64,000 nt of DNA from Euptelea pleiosperma (taxonomy: Eukaryota; Streptophyta; Magnoliopsida; Ranunculales; Eupteleaceae). Within the stretch, counting starts at the first letter, position 1. Every line of letters begins with the position of its first letter. The notes beneath the pieces are model-generated. The model was given only the letters and a program-made list of their open reading frames with translations. It made no database searches and was not told the origin of the DNA. Positions 12,660 to 25,549 of this stretch are shown here, piece after piece. The stretch lies in the NCBI GenBank assembly GCA_035048495.1, contig CM068541.1, forward strand, positions 10,361,929 to 10,425,928. Direction: 5' to 3'. A program made the position numbers and the translations under genes.

Positions 12660-15070
12660 TCGGCGTAATGAGGTTTGGCGTTATTGATATAATGGTCGTT
12701 GAAATTTGTTTTGCACGTACCTCGAATAGTCAACATCAATAGGCTGGCACCATACGGCGCTCTACCTCAACATAAAAATCGTTGAATTTGAGACTTATAA
12801 TTAAGTTGGAACATGGAACACCATTCACGTGTATATGGCTATTTTTCTCTACCTAGCTAGATACCAATTCGGCCAAAATCTTAGCCAACCCATACATCAA
12901 TGTTGAACGCCCAAAATCTAGTGATAAGATGCAAGAACGTGTCATCTGTCATAGATTTAGTACAGTTGCTGTGTAAGATCTTGGTGGCGAATCCAAATTT
13001 ATTTAAAATCTACATTAATTCTTATGTTTCATTTCATTTTTTTCTTCTTTCTTTATCTCTGCAATAAATTCAATCCAAGTTTACTCTTTTTTGCACATTA
13101 CTTTCTCTAAAGTTATGAAAAAAATAATTAGGAGAATTGTTTAGACTCGGATTCCTCATTATTATGAAGAGATAATATTATAACCGTAATAACCTTAATA
13201 AAAAATTGGTACTTTTCATAAAATGATCACCTAAATATATTTACCAAATTTTATCTTAATTAGAAGAGAAATACTTCTTTTTTTGTGATGGGGGTGTCCG
13301 GATCTCTTTGAGACCCGACTAAATCCCTTGGGTGCATGCTGAACCCTTTGACACGCACCGGGCACTTCTAGGATGAATCCTAGTATGGTGGCCTTCAAGA
13401 CTTTTTGAAAACTGAAAATAAGAGAATAAAGACTTTTCTTTCTTCTTTTTTGATTAAAAGAATGGGTTGAGCTAGTTTTGTTTCTCTTTACATGTACATG
13501 GAAAGCTATCGCAAGAATATAGCGATCGAAGAGCCATCGCTCAGTTGCTTCCCGTATTACGAAAGTCGTATTGCTCTAGTCCTCTATAGGGACTGTCCAT
13601 GGGTGACTCGTCTTCCTGTGTTACCGAGATTCATGAAAGAGATGAGGAAGCATTAAGGGCATCTATAGGAGCTAGTCCGGAACTCCAACTCGTGGGATGT
13701 AGTGGGGTTAACTTCCTTTCCTGTAGCTACTGGAGCGTATACTCACCAACTGGAGGGAAGGCATCTCTAACCTACAGAAAAGGAAAGAGAAACCGAAAGG
13801 GAAATGGAAAGGGATCAGCGTAATGGGGTTTGGCGTTACTGATATAATGGTCGTTGAAATTTGTTTTGCATATACCTCAAATAGTCAACATCAATATGTT
13901 GGCACCATACGACGCTCTACCTCAACATAACGTACACTCGTTGAATTTGAGACTTATAATTAAGTTGGAACATGGAACACCATTCACGTGTATATGGCTA
14001 TTTTTCTCTACCTAGCTAGATACCAACTCGGCCAAAATCTTAGCCAACCCATACATCAATGTTGAATGCCCAAAATCTAGTGATAAGATCCAAGAACGTG
14101 TCATCTGTCATAGATTTAGTACAGTTGCTATGTAAGATCTTGGTGGCGAATCCAAATATATTTAAAATCTACATTAATTCTTATGTTTCATTTCATTTTT
14201 TTCTTCTTTCTTTATCTCTGCAATAAATTCAATCCAAGTTTACTCTTTTTTTCACATTACTTTCTCTAAAGATATGAAAAAAATAATTAGGAGAATTGTT
14301 TAGACTCGGATTCCTCATTATTATGAAGAGAGCCGTAATAACCTTAATAAAAAATTGGTACTTTTCATAAAATGATCACCTAAATATATTTACCAAATTG
14401 TATCTTAATTAGAAGAGAAAGACTTCTTTTTTTGTGATGGGGGTGTCCGGATCTCTTCGAGACCCGACTAAATCCCTCGGGTGCGTGCCGAACCCTTTGA
14501 CACACACCGGGCGCTTCTAGGCCGGATGAATCCCTGTAGGGTGGCCTTCAAGACTTTTTGAAAACTGAAAATAAGAGAATAAGACTTTTTTTTGTTCTTT
14601 TTTAATTAAAAGAATGGGTTGAGCTAGTTTTATTTCTCTTTACATGTACATGGAAAGCTATCGCAAGAATATAGCGATCGAAGAGCTATCGCTCAGCTGC
14701 TTCACGTATTACGAAAGTCGTATTTCCCTAGTCCTCTATAGGGACTGTCCATAGGTGACTCGTCTTCCTGTGTCACCGAGATTCATGAAAGAGATGAGGA
14801 AGCATTAAGGGCAACTATCGGAGCTAGTCCGGAACTCCACCTCGGGGGATGTAGTGGGGTTAACTTCCTTTCCTGTAGCTACTGGAGTGTATAGTCACCA
14901 ACTAGAGGGAAGGCATCTCTAACCTACATAAAAGGAAAGAGAAACCGAAACGGAAAGGGAAAGGGAAATGGATCAACGTAATGGGGTTTGGCGTTACTGA
15001 TATAATGGTCGTTGAAATTTGTTTTGCACATACCTCGAATAGTCAACATCAATATGCTGGGACCATACGA

Positions 15071-15405
15071 GCTTCTGTCACGATGAAAATCATAGGCCAC
15101 GTGGCACACTATTAGTGGACGATGACCGTATGGATGTTTGGCCAGTCCCTTAGTGGACCTCTAAACCAAAAATCAGCCTGATTAGTGATTTACAACCTTT
15201 GGATCTTTGCACCCAAATAACGCTCAACAATGCTCGAATTCTTACCGTTGAAAACAACCCATGAAAATAACTTCAATCGAATTGTTTAGAAATCACTAAT
15301 CAGGTTGATTTTTGGTTTAGAGGTCCACTGAGGGACTGGCCAAACATCCATACGGCCATCGTCCACTAATAGTGTGCACGTGGCCTGTGATTTTCATTGT
15401 GAAGC
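15071..15405. mobile_element. Long-armed MITE upstream of the lipase
   Basis: Near-palindromic element. The left arm runs from gcttctgtcac through ggccacgtgg and gaccgtatggatgtttggcc to aaaaatcagcctgattagtg. The right arm repeats these in reverse complement and ends about 15405. The arms are about 120 bases each. It cuts array unit F and ends about 200 bases before the lipase TATA box. A matching copy is at 58754-59092 and a diverged relative at about 43392-43702. I could not find a clear target duplication. Confidence 0.8.
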
Positions 15406-15607
15406 ATCGATCTGTTAGAACGCTGTAATAGAAGTTTTACTGTCAACGGTCATGATTGATGAGCTTGCATCATATGACGTGGAGCAAAATACCATATATA
15501 TGTTATCAGTTGCTGAGGGATAAATCCACAGGACAGATGGCATTTAACTATAAGTGCATAGTTGCAGGATCACTGGATCAAAAAGTTATAGGATAAAAAT
15601 TTTCTCT

Positions 15608-15618
15608 TCTATAAATAG
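15608..15618 (+). promoter_or_regulatory. TATA box of the lipase gene
   Basis: The sequence tctataaatagg lies about 95 bases before the lipase ATG. The same box is kept upstream of the broken copy (59406-59416). Confidence 0.75.
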
Positions 15619-15708
15619 GTCTCAGCTCTTTCCCTTCGTAGCAAACCACTCTTTATCACCAAGATCGAACAGCCCATTTTCCTTCCCTCACCCCTCACAG
15701 TTTTCATC

Positions 15709-16950
15709 ATGGCTTTGATCACCACAACAGAACCAACATGGGAAGAATTGCTAGGGAAAAAGCAATGGGAAGGTCTGCTTGACCCTCTTGACATCAATCT
15801 CCGGAAACTTATCCTCCGCTGTGGCGACTTCTGCCAGGCAACTTACGACGCATTCAATAGCGACGGACACTCCAAGTACTGTGGTAGTAGCCGCTATGGC
15901 AAGCGCTCATTCTTCCACGAAGTCGCACTCCCATTAGCAGAAAATTATGACGTCGTTGCCTTCCTTTATGCCACTGCTAGCTCCAAAAAGGACTTACCAG
16001 GCTGGTTTATCCAGTCCCGCTCAGTTGAAAGTTGGGATCCTGCGCGTGAAACCAATTGGATGGGATACATCGCTGTCACCACAGATGAAGTCAGTAAAGC
16101 CACCGGTAGACGCGAAATCTACGTCGCGTGGCGAGGCACCATAAGACCTCTTGAATTGTTCCACGGCTTCAATGTACAGTTGGTAGATGCAGAAGTGTTG
16201 ACTGTCAACGACGACAACGATGGTAACAGCCGTGGTCGGCTTTTTGACGATAAGACACCAAAGATCATGAACGGTTGGCTCACCATTTACACTTCTGACA
16301 ACCCAAATTCTTCTTACATCGAACATAGTGCCAGAACCCAACTTCGAACCAAGATCAATGAATTGGTGAATCAGTACAAAGAAGAGAATCTAAGCATAAC
16401 GTTCACTGGCCACAGCCTCGGCGGGGCTCTGTCGCTGCTAAGTGTTTTCGATTTAATCAAAAACGGGTTGTCGACAATCCCTGTAACGGCTTTTATATTC
16501 GGTAGCCCAAAAGTGGGTAACAAGGCCTTCAATGACAAGCTGAAGACATTCCAGAACCTTCGAATCTTGCACATAAAGAATAAAATTGATGTCATACCGC
16601 TCCACCCGTTGTTATTTGGGTATGCTTATACTGGCAAAGAGCTTGTGATTGATATTGGGAAATCGCCAAACTTGAAAGTCTCAATGAACCCCACTGACTG
16701 GCACAACCTGCAAGCTCTGCTCCATGTGGTTGCAGGTTGGAATGGAGAGGATGGAGAGTTCGACTTGAAGGTCAAGAGGAGTGTTGCTCTGGTTAACAAG
16801 TCTTGTGATTTTCTCAAGGAGGAGTTCTCGGTTCCTGCTTCGTGGTGGGTTGAGAAGAACAAAGGGATGGTTCTTGATGAAGATGGAGAATGGGTAATGT
16901 CGGCCCCACCACTTGAAGAGGATATGCTGTCCCTGAATTTTAACTTCTGA
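15709..16950 (+). CDS. Class II phospholipase A1 / DAD1-like acylhydrolase
   Basis: A 413-residue alpha/beta-hydrolase of the plant PLA1-II (DSEL-like) group, expected to remove acyl chains from glycerolipids. The N-terminus (MALITTTEPTWEELLGKKQW) has no signal peptide or chloroplast transit peptide, which fits the cytosolic class II type. The nucleophile elbow GHSLGG places the catalytic Ser at 236. The motif NKIDVIP gives Asp 294, and DWHNLQ gives His 332 as the likely third member of the triad. The conserved YVAWRGT segment is present before the lid region. Length fits the family (about 400-420). The gene is a single exon. The start is the first ATG after a good TATA box and is shared with copy 2. 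Substrate preference cannot be read from sequence. Confidence 0.93.
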   Translation: MALITTTEPTWEELLGKKQWEGLLDPLDINLRKLILRCGDFCQATYDAFNSDGHSKYCGSSRYGKRSFFHEVALPLAENYDVVAFLYATASSKKDLPGWFIQSRSVESWDPARETNWMGYIAVTTDEVSKATGRREIYVAWRGTIRPLELFHGFNVQLVDAEVLTVNDDNDGNSRGRLFDDKTPKIMNGWLTIYTSDNPNSSYIEHSARTQLRTKINELVNQYKEENLSITFTGHSLGGALSLLSVFDLIKNGLSTIPVTAFIFGSPKVGNKAFNDKLKTFQNLRILHIKNKIDVIPLHPLLFGYAYTGKELVIDIGKSPNLKVSMNPTDWHNLQALLHVVAGWNGEDGEFDLKVKRSVALVNKSCDFLKEEFSVPASWWVEKNKGMVLDEDGEWVMSAPPLEEDMLSLNFNF

Positions 16951-16973
16951 ATGGACGTCGGTGATCGTAGGTT

Positions 16974-17182
16974 TGGTTATCTATGAATTATTAGAAGCTT
17001 CTTGTATTTTTCTATGTGGGTTATAACTTTTGAATGTGCATCATGGGTTATCTATGAATTATTAGAAGCTTGATCGTAGGTCTGGTTATCTATCAAATGA
17101 GTTCAACATTTGATATATAACTTTTGAATGTGGGTTATCTATGGATTATCTATGGGTTATCTATGAATTATTAGAAGCTTGA
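16974..17182 (+). repeat. Direct repeats in the lipase 3' region
   Basis: The phrase gttatctatgaattattaga followed by agctt occurs three times (about 16976, 17047, 17158), with partial copies of gggttatctatg and aacttttgaatgtg between. They follow the stop codon and probably lie in the 3' untranslated region. Confidence 0.75.
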
Positions 17183-18299
17183 TGTACTGTTTCTCCCATG
17201 AGTTATCTAGACTGCTTTTCTAACTTTATAATATACTGACATAGAGTCCGTCTAGAGCTACACCCATTTCTTACATCCGGTGGTTGGGCCCACGTAGAGA
17301 TCATGTTGGACAATCCAACCATACATTCAGTTGCCTTGCCATGCATGATGATCCTTATCACAAAAAAAAAAAAAAAGGTTCATCTAATTTCAACGTTGCT
17401 AACCCTTTAGCTCATCACTCGTTACCACCTTGGTATGGATTTTTGAAACAGCCAGCTATTTGATAGCTCATTACCACAGTAATTAAGTTATGAAGAAATC
17501 TAAATCATTGGTTCAGGAGACCATAATGGCATCCATGTAAACTGAGAAATGGCATTTCTGTCTGTCGTATAAGAAATTTTCCGTAAATTTTATTTCTATA
17601 ATTTTTTTTTTAAATCAATAAAAATTTTTGTTTGTTAAGGGACTATAATTAAACCCACCATTTAATTTGTAATTGGGATTTAATTTTGTAACTAATCGTT
17701 TATGGTTTAAAAATTTATCAAAAAATATTTTTTTCTAAAATTTTATTAGTCCATTACCATTAATAAATTATTTAAAATATTTTTCTATATGGGCACGTTG
17801 CCCAAAAATATGATTTGTTATTTTTAATGAAACCAATAATATAGAGAGATAGAAACCAATAATAGCATATATATTTCAATTTTGGTAAGTATAATTTTGT
17901 CGAAGAATTAATCATTAGTCCGGCCGAGTTGGTCATCTATAGTCTAGCTGCGGCACCAAAAATTGACACGTGGATATATATGGACTGGGCAACCAGGAGA
18001 ACAATTTTAGGGTCCCTATCCCAATAGAAGGTTTCAACCATGATTTACAAAACGGCCGTTATGATGAAAATAATGACCGTTATAATGGATTCGGATCTCC
18101 CCTGTTTTATTTGAACGAATTGGATTGATGACCATGTTTGGCAAATGCCAAGGAAGAGGACAAGTCTGAACTAGTACTTGGTCAACAATTCTTTTTTCCA
18201 AACCACATTGTGATCTACAGAATGTACACCAAGTAGAACGGATTACCTAGATCCAGCTTGGTTTCAAGCACAACACCAACTTGACCCATTATCCATATT
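17183..18299. other. Intergenic DNA with a MITE-end fragment
   Basis: Bases about 17243-17330 (gagtccgtctagagctacac, then ccatttcttacatccggtgg) match one end of the MITE at 28368-28747, but the opposite end is absent. The rest is AT-rich and I recognise nothing in it. Confidence 0.5.
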
Positions 18300-18301
18300 A
18301 A

Positions 18302-19960
18302 ACTAGTGTATACCCGTGCTTAGTATGCATGGGCAAGATGCTACCCACTTCTCTGCTTTAGTATAGACTAGTGGGTGCCCCGTGCCATCGGCACTCCTCG
18401 ACAAAGAATTTGCTAAAATCAGGTGAGTGGCGGAGATCCACCGTCCATTTGGGGGAGGGTTAGATCTCGGCCCTTCTTTGTTGATGCTTATAAGAGGAGG
18501 TATAAGTAGGGAGGCAACCAATGTGTTTTGTTATATAGAATAGTAAATGGCCCATACCCACGGCACTCTCCGACAAAAGCATTTGCAAAAATTGGGTGCC
18601 TTCGCCACTCAAACGGTATAACGGACTGGGGCGTTACTGTTTTTTCCATTATAATAGATTGTAACGCACAGAGGGAGAAATGAAAAAATAACAGAAATAA
18701 CAGTGTTGAAATTTAAAATTTGAATAAATTGAGGTCAAATGAGGCGAATTGATCGAGTGGCTGAAATCTAACCGATGGATTTGATCTCAACCACTCTTTA
18801 TCTAACCATCCACATTAGATGGATGGATAAGAGAATATAACTGAGTTGTCTTGATATATGCGTGGGTGGCCCGTGCCTGCGGCACTTTCCGACAAAGTGT
18901 TTGTCAAAATCTGGTGGGAGTTAATCTAAGCCATCGATATGAAGCATAGTGGATCTCGGCCACTCATTATTAAAGCCATATAAGATAAGAGGGGTATAAG
19001 AAAACAATTAAATTTTTGTTAAATTCTATATATTTTTTTTTAATTTTCAAATTTCAAATTTCAAATTTTAAAATTTGAATTTCAGCACCACTTTTTTTTT
19101 CTGTTAAAATCATTAAAATCCATTTTTTCTATTTTTGCCCCTAGCTGTTTCAATCCGTTTTAACGGTAACACCCCTCTCGAGGCATAAAAAGTGGGGCTC
19201 TTGAGCCTGACCCTTGGGCTATATGTAAATCCAATTCATTTCATTCCTTATATGTAGGTAAATAGTAAATGGCCCGTGCCCAAGGCACTAGATCTCCGAC
19301 AAAAGCGTTTGCAAAAATTGGGTGCCTTCGGCACTCAAACGGTATAACGGACTGAGGCGTTACCATTTTTTTCCATTATAACGGATTGTAACGCATAGAG
19401 GGGAAATGAGAAAATAACAGAAATAACAAAAAATAACGGTGTTGAAATTCAAATTTTGAATAAATTGAGGTCAAATGAGGCGGATTGAGTGGCAGAAATC
19501 GAACCATCCACATTAGATCCATGGATTTGATCTCAATCAATCTTTATCTAACCCTCCACATTAGATGGATGGATAAGATAAGAGAATACAACTAAGTTGT
19601 CTTGTTATATGCGTGGGTGGCCCCTGCCTGCAGTACTTTTCGACAAAGTGTTTGTCAAAATCGTGTGAGAGTTAATCTCAGCCATCGATATGAAGTATAG
19701 TGGATCTCAGCCACTCATTATTGAAGCCATATAAGATAAGAGGGGGTATAAGAAAATCATGGTCATCACTTGTTATATTTATTGTGGGTGGTGGCCCATG
19801 CCCTCGGCACTCCGTCAAAGTATTTGCCAAAATCAGGTGTGAGTGGCTGAGATCCACCGTCATTTGGGGGAAAAGATCTTGGCTGTCTTTTGTCAAATAG
19901 ATAAGAGGGGGTATAAGTGGGGATACAACTTCCCTGTTTTGTTATATAGATATATAGGTA
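18302..19960 (-). mobile_element. Nest of short Helitron-like elements
   Basis: Several 3' ends of Helitron form lie in reverse orientation. On the minus strand one reads GTGCCGATGGCACGGGGCAC then CCACTAG (about 18367-18395); another has CCCATGC...GCACGGG then TATACACTAG (about 18302-18332). Both show a short hairpin about ten bases before CTAG. Related ends with decayed termini recur at about 18545, 18865, 19265, 19612 and 19790, each followed by a gacaaa(g)...tttg(c/t)caaaat motif. No Rep/helicase coding sequence is present, so all would be non-autonomous. A reverse-oriented relative lies at 38028-38299. Confidence 0.6.
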
Positions 19961-21922
19961 TCCAAAACCTGATGATCCAGATTTTTTTCTTAGAAAATCT
20001 TATAGGAAGGGTCTGGTCAGCTCCAAGGCACATACCTTGATCGGACCGGATTCAAAACGTCTTAACAAGAATTCGAATACGACCCAAATCTGACTTGGAT
20101 CAGGGTTTTTCTTTTATCTATATCCTTCCCATCTTTGTTCCATATCCTATTTTAGTGATCCAAGTTTGGCCCTCGGGTCTGACCCATTTTATGGCCTTCG
20201 TACATCTCATAACCCTGAGTAGATTCTCTCGTTCGAATTATTCATCCCAAATGCTACTTGCTATTGTAAACAAAAAAGAGATTTATAGACGGTAACATAT
20301 ACAACCTTTGACATCGTCTTCAATATATAGAGAGAGAGTGTGCCATTTCTAGAGTACCGGCTCAAAAATCAGCAGCCATGTTAGCTTCCCTCCACATATG
20401 ACCCATATACCAAGATCAGAAGGACTAATATGATGCTCCCTATACAAGATCTAGCCCCTAGTTATTAAATTTGTGATTAATTCATGAATTAATTACTTTT
20501 AAGTGGTACCCGTACTATACGTATCACATAAAATAATATGATAATTCATGATTTTATAGGATTCACAAAAAGAATGTGAATACGACATTTTAGCAATTAA
20601 TTTAGCTGCTTTAATCGAGTTGGAAAATGATGAAAATATTAAAAGTAAAAAAAACCTAATGTTCCCTACGGACCCTACCCCATTTTGCACTCATCTCTCT
20701 CCCCCATCCCAGCTCCCTCCCTATGCAATCCGGTCCCCACCGCAGGGCTCTACTTACAAGTTGCAACTCTAGTCTACAGTCGCCGGCTGCCTATCAGGTT
20801 AGTATCTCTCTTTCTCTCTCTCTAAATTAAAAAATAAATTTAGTAATACAAAAAATGAAAAATTATTATTTTAATTTTAATTTCTTTTTATTTATATATT
20901 TTACCTTTTGCCCAAATTTTAAATGACAAACTAGAATTATAATCAAGCTTTTTTGAAGCTGTATTTTTGTCATACATTGAATTACTAACTATGGTAAATG
21001 GTACCCTACTTTAATCCTAAATAGGCCAAATTTCAAGACTTATGACAATTAAATAATTTAAAAGAGGAAAATATAATATATAGAAAAATTTATAGTGTTT
21101 AACATGATAATATAATAGTAGGGTTTTGACATATGTTAATAGAAGAGAGCTAGGGCCGTCTTTCTGAGAGATAGATTTGTTTTTGCATAGTAGATATTTT
21201 TTGTAATTTTTAATCATATGTACCTACTCAAATATGTAGATCTATGTGTCATTCATTCTACTAATCTTGACAATTTCATAATTTAAATTTTATGATCTTT
21301 GTTGATTTTGTCTTTCAATTTTTTGTACTTTTGATAAAAATGAGAATAAATATAAATATATTTTTATCAATTTTTTTCATACATACTTAATGCAAGTTTT
21401 TAGATTTGCCTGGCATTAATGCTTCTGATCTTGTCAGTCTTATGATTCAAATTTTATGTTATTTTTTGAATTATATTTATTTTTAGAGAAATAATAATAT
21501 GAATATTTTTGTTATATATGTGTATATAGCCCATTATCTTTTGGTTATACACATGTTTTATTTAAATATAATATATAGTTTTTTATATTTATAAATTTTC
21601 TCTTCTAATAAATGTGATGAAATTTTTATAGAATATATAATGCATTTCCGCTTTTTGTAATTTTTTTCAATACTTTTTTATTAATATTATAATATTTTAT
21701 AGTTTTTTTTTATCATTTTTTGCTGAATTTAATAAATTTTATAATAATTTGTAATTAGTTGGGAATATCTCATTCCACACATGGTTTCTCACCATATCAA
21801 CTGATCTAAATCAGGATTAACATCGGCCAGCATGGTCCCCGAATCTAATACCTTGAATCATAGGTATTGTCCGATAAGATGTCTCATATGAAATTGTGGG
21901 TACAGTATTTTTTAAGACAATA
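19961..21922. other. AT-rich intergenic DNA, nothing recognised
   Basis: Stop-rich on both strands, strongly AT-rich from 20830 to 21780. The short ORFs here have no domain signature. Confidence 0.5.
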
Positions 21923-23765
21923 TGTGTAATACCCTGAACTTTTGTTTATGGATTTTTGAGTAAATTAATTATAAAAAGTTAAATTTGACTCATTAATTTT
22001 TTATTTTCTACAATTTATTTTCAATGATAATTAACTGTATTTCTATTGTGGTCTATGAGTGATATAGTTGTAATAAATAATTAATGAGTTATACTTGTTG
22101 AATAGTCCCGTAGGGCCAATTGAAAGGCCTTTTGGACTTAATAATAATCTTAAATGAAGCCTATTTGATACCCATAGGCCTTATGCCCATTTTTAATCAA
22201 TATCCATATTAAAATAAGCCTTTTAGTGAGTTATAAAATTCACCACCTTTAAAGTGACGAAAATTACTTAAAATTAAAAACTCTACTTCTTAAACCTATT
22301 TAATAAAGCATTGGGAGCTTATGAACTCTTACAAACCCTAAACCATTACTCAAATAATTCTCTCATCTTTTTCTCCATCTTCCTCCATTGAAGCACCTCC
22401 ATTAAAGAAGAATTTGAAGAACCTTCGAAGTCCTAGAAACACCATAGCGTGTCACTATTTGACATCATCTATTGAGATAAAAATATTGATGAGACCCCGA
22501 AGTATAACTTACTAAAAAAATGACTTCATCCGACAACAATCAAATAAATATACTATACATTTCATCTCTCTCGAATCTGAGAGAAAGTAATAACAGGTAC
22601 ACTCTTCTATGATTTTTAGATTAATTAATTTAGGGTTATACTCTTTGTATATGTATTACACTCGAATCTTTTTATTTTTTTTAACTTAGCATTTTGACTT
22701 GATTATCTTGATTTTACTATTCATACTATATTATTAGAATTTTGGAGATCTATTGAATAGTTGGATATTGAATTACATGCATTTTTTAAGTGTGGGATTG
22801 ATCCCAATGGTTGAAAATTTTTAAGCAAAAAAGGCCTGGAGCCTTTGGGTACAAAGCCCTAAACTTCTGCAGAAGAGTACTTAGTTGAACTGCTCCTAGT
22901 ATGGGAAGGAGAATGAGACCCATGGTGGCTTATTGGTTGCAACCACATATCAATTTTGGATTATAGTTTATTTTGAAATATTTGTTATTCTAGTTTCATA
23001 CTTATACTTTGCGTATGAACTATTGATTGATAGTACTATCATAGATATGATGTAGTGATTAAATTTTATTGGATTTTCATAAGTTCACGGTTCAACCTAT
23101 AATATTTTTCAGATTATTTGGGGATAGAAGAAACGATGGACTAAAAGACGGTGTACCAAAGAATATTGAACCGTTCATTGAAGACACATAGTTTTATTTA
23201 TTTATTTTGGTTTTATAATTATAATAACTTGAATCTTAACTTTATTAGTCTATTTTGAATCCGAATTGATTGACTTAGTACTTTTGTTTTATTATTTGTA
23301 TTTTAGTAAAATATATAATCTAACCCACATGTAGTGTTTCTGCAATAAATCAAATTTTATTCTTTTTCAAACAAAACTCGATAGGGCTAGTTGATTAAAA
23401 ATTTATTAAAATAAAATAGTAAATGATATTTTTGGACAAAGTGCATTAAAAAAATATACTTAAAAGGCTTTTTTTAATAGTAAAGAATTAATAAAATAAA
23501 TTTTTATTTAAATTATATTTTCTTGAAAATTTTTACGCTTATCCGTTAACATTCTAAAAAGTTAATTAAAAAAGCTTATCAAATAAAAGTTTTAGCTAAA
23601 ACAACTTTACAAAAAAAAAAATATATATTTTGATCCATTATGAATTATGGTCATTTCAAAAATAATTTCGGAGCATTTTTTTTTATTACACCCTGGATCT
23701 TGGATAAACGGATCATTTTTCAAGCATTCGGGTCGGATCTGGGTGCCCAAGTCCGAGGCGTGACA
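21923..23765 (+). mobile_element. Probable Gypsy solo LTR
   Basis: It begins tgtgtaataccctgaac, a common plant Gypsy LTR start, and ends gaggcgtgaca after gggtcggatctgggtgccca. The end and interior resemble the element at 7224-9868. There is no gag-pol and no second LTR nearby. The flanks both contain caata, which may be a target duplication if the true ends are two bases offset, so the exact limits are unsure. Confidence 0.6.
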
Positions 23766-23777
23766 ATAGAATTGGTC

Positions 23778-24760
23778 CCGTGTCGCAATCACATGATATA
23801 CTATTATGGCCATACAGGAGCCAAGGCAGAAGACCCGACCAAAGACCAAAAATGCATTATCCTTCTAGGGTAGTGCCGACTAAGGTCTCCAAGGCCGACA
23901 AGGTATTGTGACCATGCTGTCTAGGCACCGCTGTATTGGCACATCATCTGCGATGTTCCTTATGGCTCCAAGTGTGGGAAACAATATATACCGACAAAAT
24001 CTCTCTAGGCCGAACAGGATCTTACAACTGTGCCGACTAGCCACCGCCGTATTGGCACAGCATCTGCCATGTTTCCTTATGGCTAGCGCCATCTTACAAG
24101 GTCTCTCCATGCCGATCAACAAGGCAGCAATGTGTAAGAATCCAGCCGACAAAGACTTCTAGTAATCTGGAAAACTCCCTTCATCTCCCAAAAAAATTAT
24201 TCATTTAGAGAAGAACAACAGGGGAAGAACTTATCTCACACATACGTCTGAAGAACCGATCTCCTTCCCCTTCACTGCCAGTTATCCTAACAAACCTCTA
24301 GAAAAAGGGAGAAGCTAACAAGAAAACCGTTAAAGTAACAGGAAGACCGTTACAGAATCGGTTAGATGCACCTGACGGAAGAGCCTATAAATAGGAGGAG
24401 CTGTACATCAGAAAGGGAATCATAAAAAATTCATTAAACCATTACTAAAGAGTAGAGAGAGTAGTGACCTGATCAGGATTCCGACTCCCCAGATTTTGAT
24501 TGTCTTCTGTTCTTTCTCCTCACACTTTTCTTACGGCGAGCCTTACAAGCAGTCGGCGTCCACAACAGGCTGATTGCTGACTTGATCGTCGGAGTGTTAT
24601 TGACAGGTACCCTGCCCATCCAAGGCACAACTCTCAAGGCAAGAAGAGCGAGGAAAGCGACCAAGTTCTCAGCAGCCACTTCCATTCCTCAACAAGCAAC
24701 TAACTTTTTGTGCAGGTGTTCATGAATCGAGGAGGTTAAACCCATCAGGTCGTTAACTCA
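23778..24760 (+). mobile_element. Second LTR-like sequence
   Basis: Features of a plant Gypsy LTR: two tandem promoter-type subrepeats (about 23891-23970 and 24009-24092, sharing gtattggcaca and catgtt/gatgttccttatggct), a TATA box cctataaatagg at about 24382, then tgacttgatcgtcggagtg, a phrase typical of the transcribed part of such LTRs. The ends are not defined. The minus-strand ORF across 24473-24685 has no known domain and is not called. Confidence 0.5.
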
Positions 24761-25549
24761 GTTGCGATACGTGGATATACTAAACATACCCTAAAAATGT
24801 AGTTGAGTAATCTCAACAGTATCTTAGACTCAGAAAGTTCAATCAATGAATCGTTATGCTTATATAATAATTATCAATTTAACTTCATCTAAAACTGTCT
24901 ATTCTATCAAGGTATGCATTTTCAAATCGTGCATATCGATCTTACCATCTTTTTTTTTTTTTTTTTGGTCATCGATCTTACCATCTTAACACAAATCATT
25001 TTCATTCTTCTTCACGCTCTGTCAAAGTCTGATCAACCTATACATTTTATTTTTTTGTGGATAAGTATTCGTTTTATTCAAAAGGGAAGGCAGACCAAGT
25101 AGGTTAATTGATAAATATAACCTAAATTTTTCCACGAGTTCATATCTTATTTAGCCTTTTCATCTCAACATCCTCATCTCTACTACATGGTGATACATTT
25201 TCCCATCATCTCCAAAGATGAATTTCCCTTTTGAATTGTTTGAATGCGATGTGGCAACGGTTGTTTTGGACGTACTTCATCAACCTCTCCAAAACGATGT
25301 CTGTATCTGTTTTTTATTTTTATTTTTAGCTTTTTGCTCTTTTGGGTTGGCAAATCAAATCTCTGTCTTTTCTTTTTTTGGTGCGGGCGGGCGGAAATGC
25401 CAAAAAATGCACAGTAGGACGCTTGTTAATTTCTTGTCCTCATATGGCTTATCCTTTTCCTTTTTTTGTTTTTTTTTGGTGTAAACCTCGTATAGCTTCT
25501 CACGTAGTATTCTACCTCTTATATTGGGGAAACTAACTACTTATATGTA
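24761..25549. other. Intergenic DNA, nothing recognised
   Basis: AT-rich with several long T runs. No domain-bearing ORF on either strand. Confidence 0.5.

Larger units (their letters stand above)
6316..15070 (+). repeat. Tandem array of 0.7-1.16 kb units, copy 1
   Basis: Six units share a landmark gatataatggtcgttgaaat plus caacatcaatatgctggcac: A about 6316-7110, B about 9870-10530, C 11122-11839, D 11840-12994, E 12995-14153 and F 14154-15070 (cut by a MITE). Units A-C are short. D-F carry two extra blocks totalling about 435 bases (for example 12125-12240 and 12340-12610), giving a 1155-1159 base period. A runs into a nested LTR-like sequence. Small ORFs such as the one at 13599 lie within the extra block and differ between units, so I do not treat them as genes. 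Copy 2 of the array (55915-58753) has about 2.8 units. Confidence 0.88.
18..16440 (+). repeat. Segmental duplication, copy 1
   Basis: This block matches 49652-60240 in the same orientation and nearly base for base, apart from the tandem-array section. It contains a CLE gene, a non-coding LTR element, two microsatellites, a 1.16-kb tandem array, a MITE and the first part of a lipase gene. The coordinate offset is about 49.63 kb at the left edge and 43.80 kb at the lipase, so copy 1 is about 5.8 kb longer. The extra length comes from repeat units, a nested LTR and a nested MITE between 6.6 and 12 kb. The left edge is set by divergence at about 49652. The right edge is where the PIF/Harbinger element interrupts copy 2, so the duplication may extend further. 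Confidence 0.95.

Noticed and set aside
13599..13823. 74-residue ORF in array unit E
   Set aside because: The same block in units D, F and copy 2 has stops in this frame, so the frame is not maintained.
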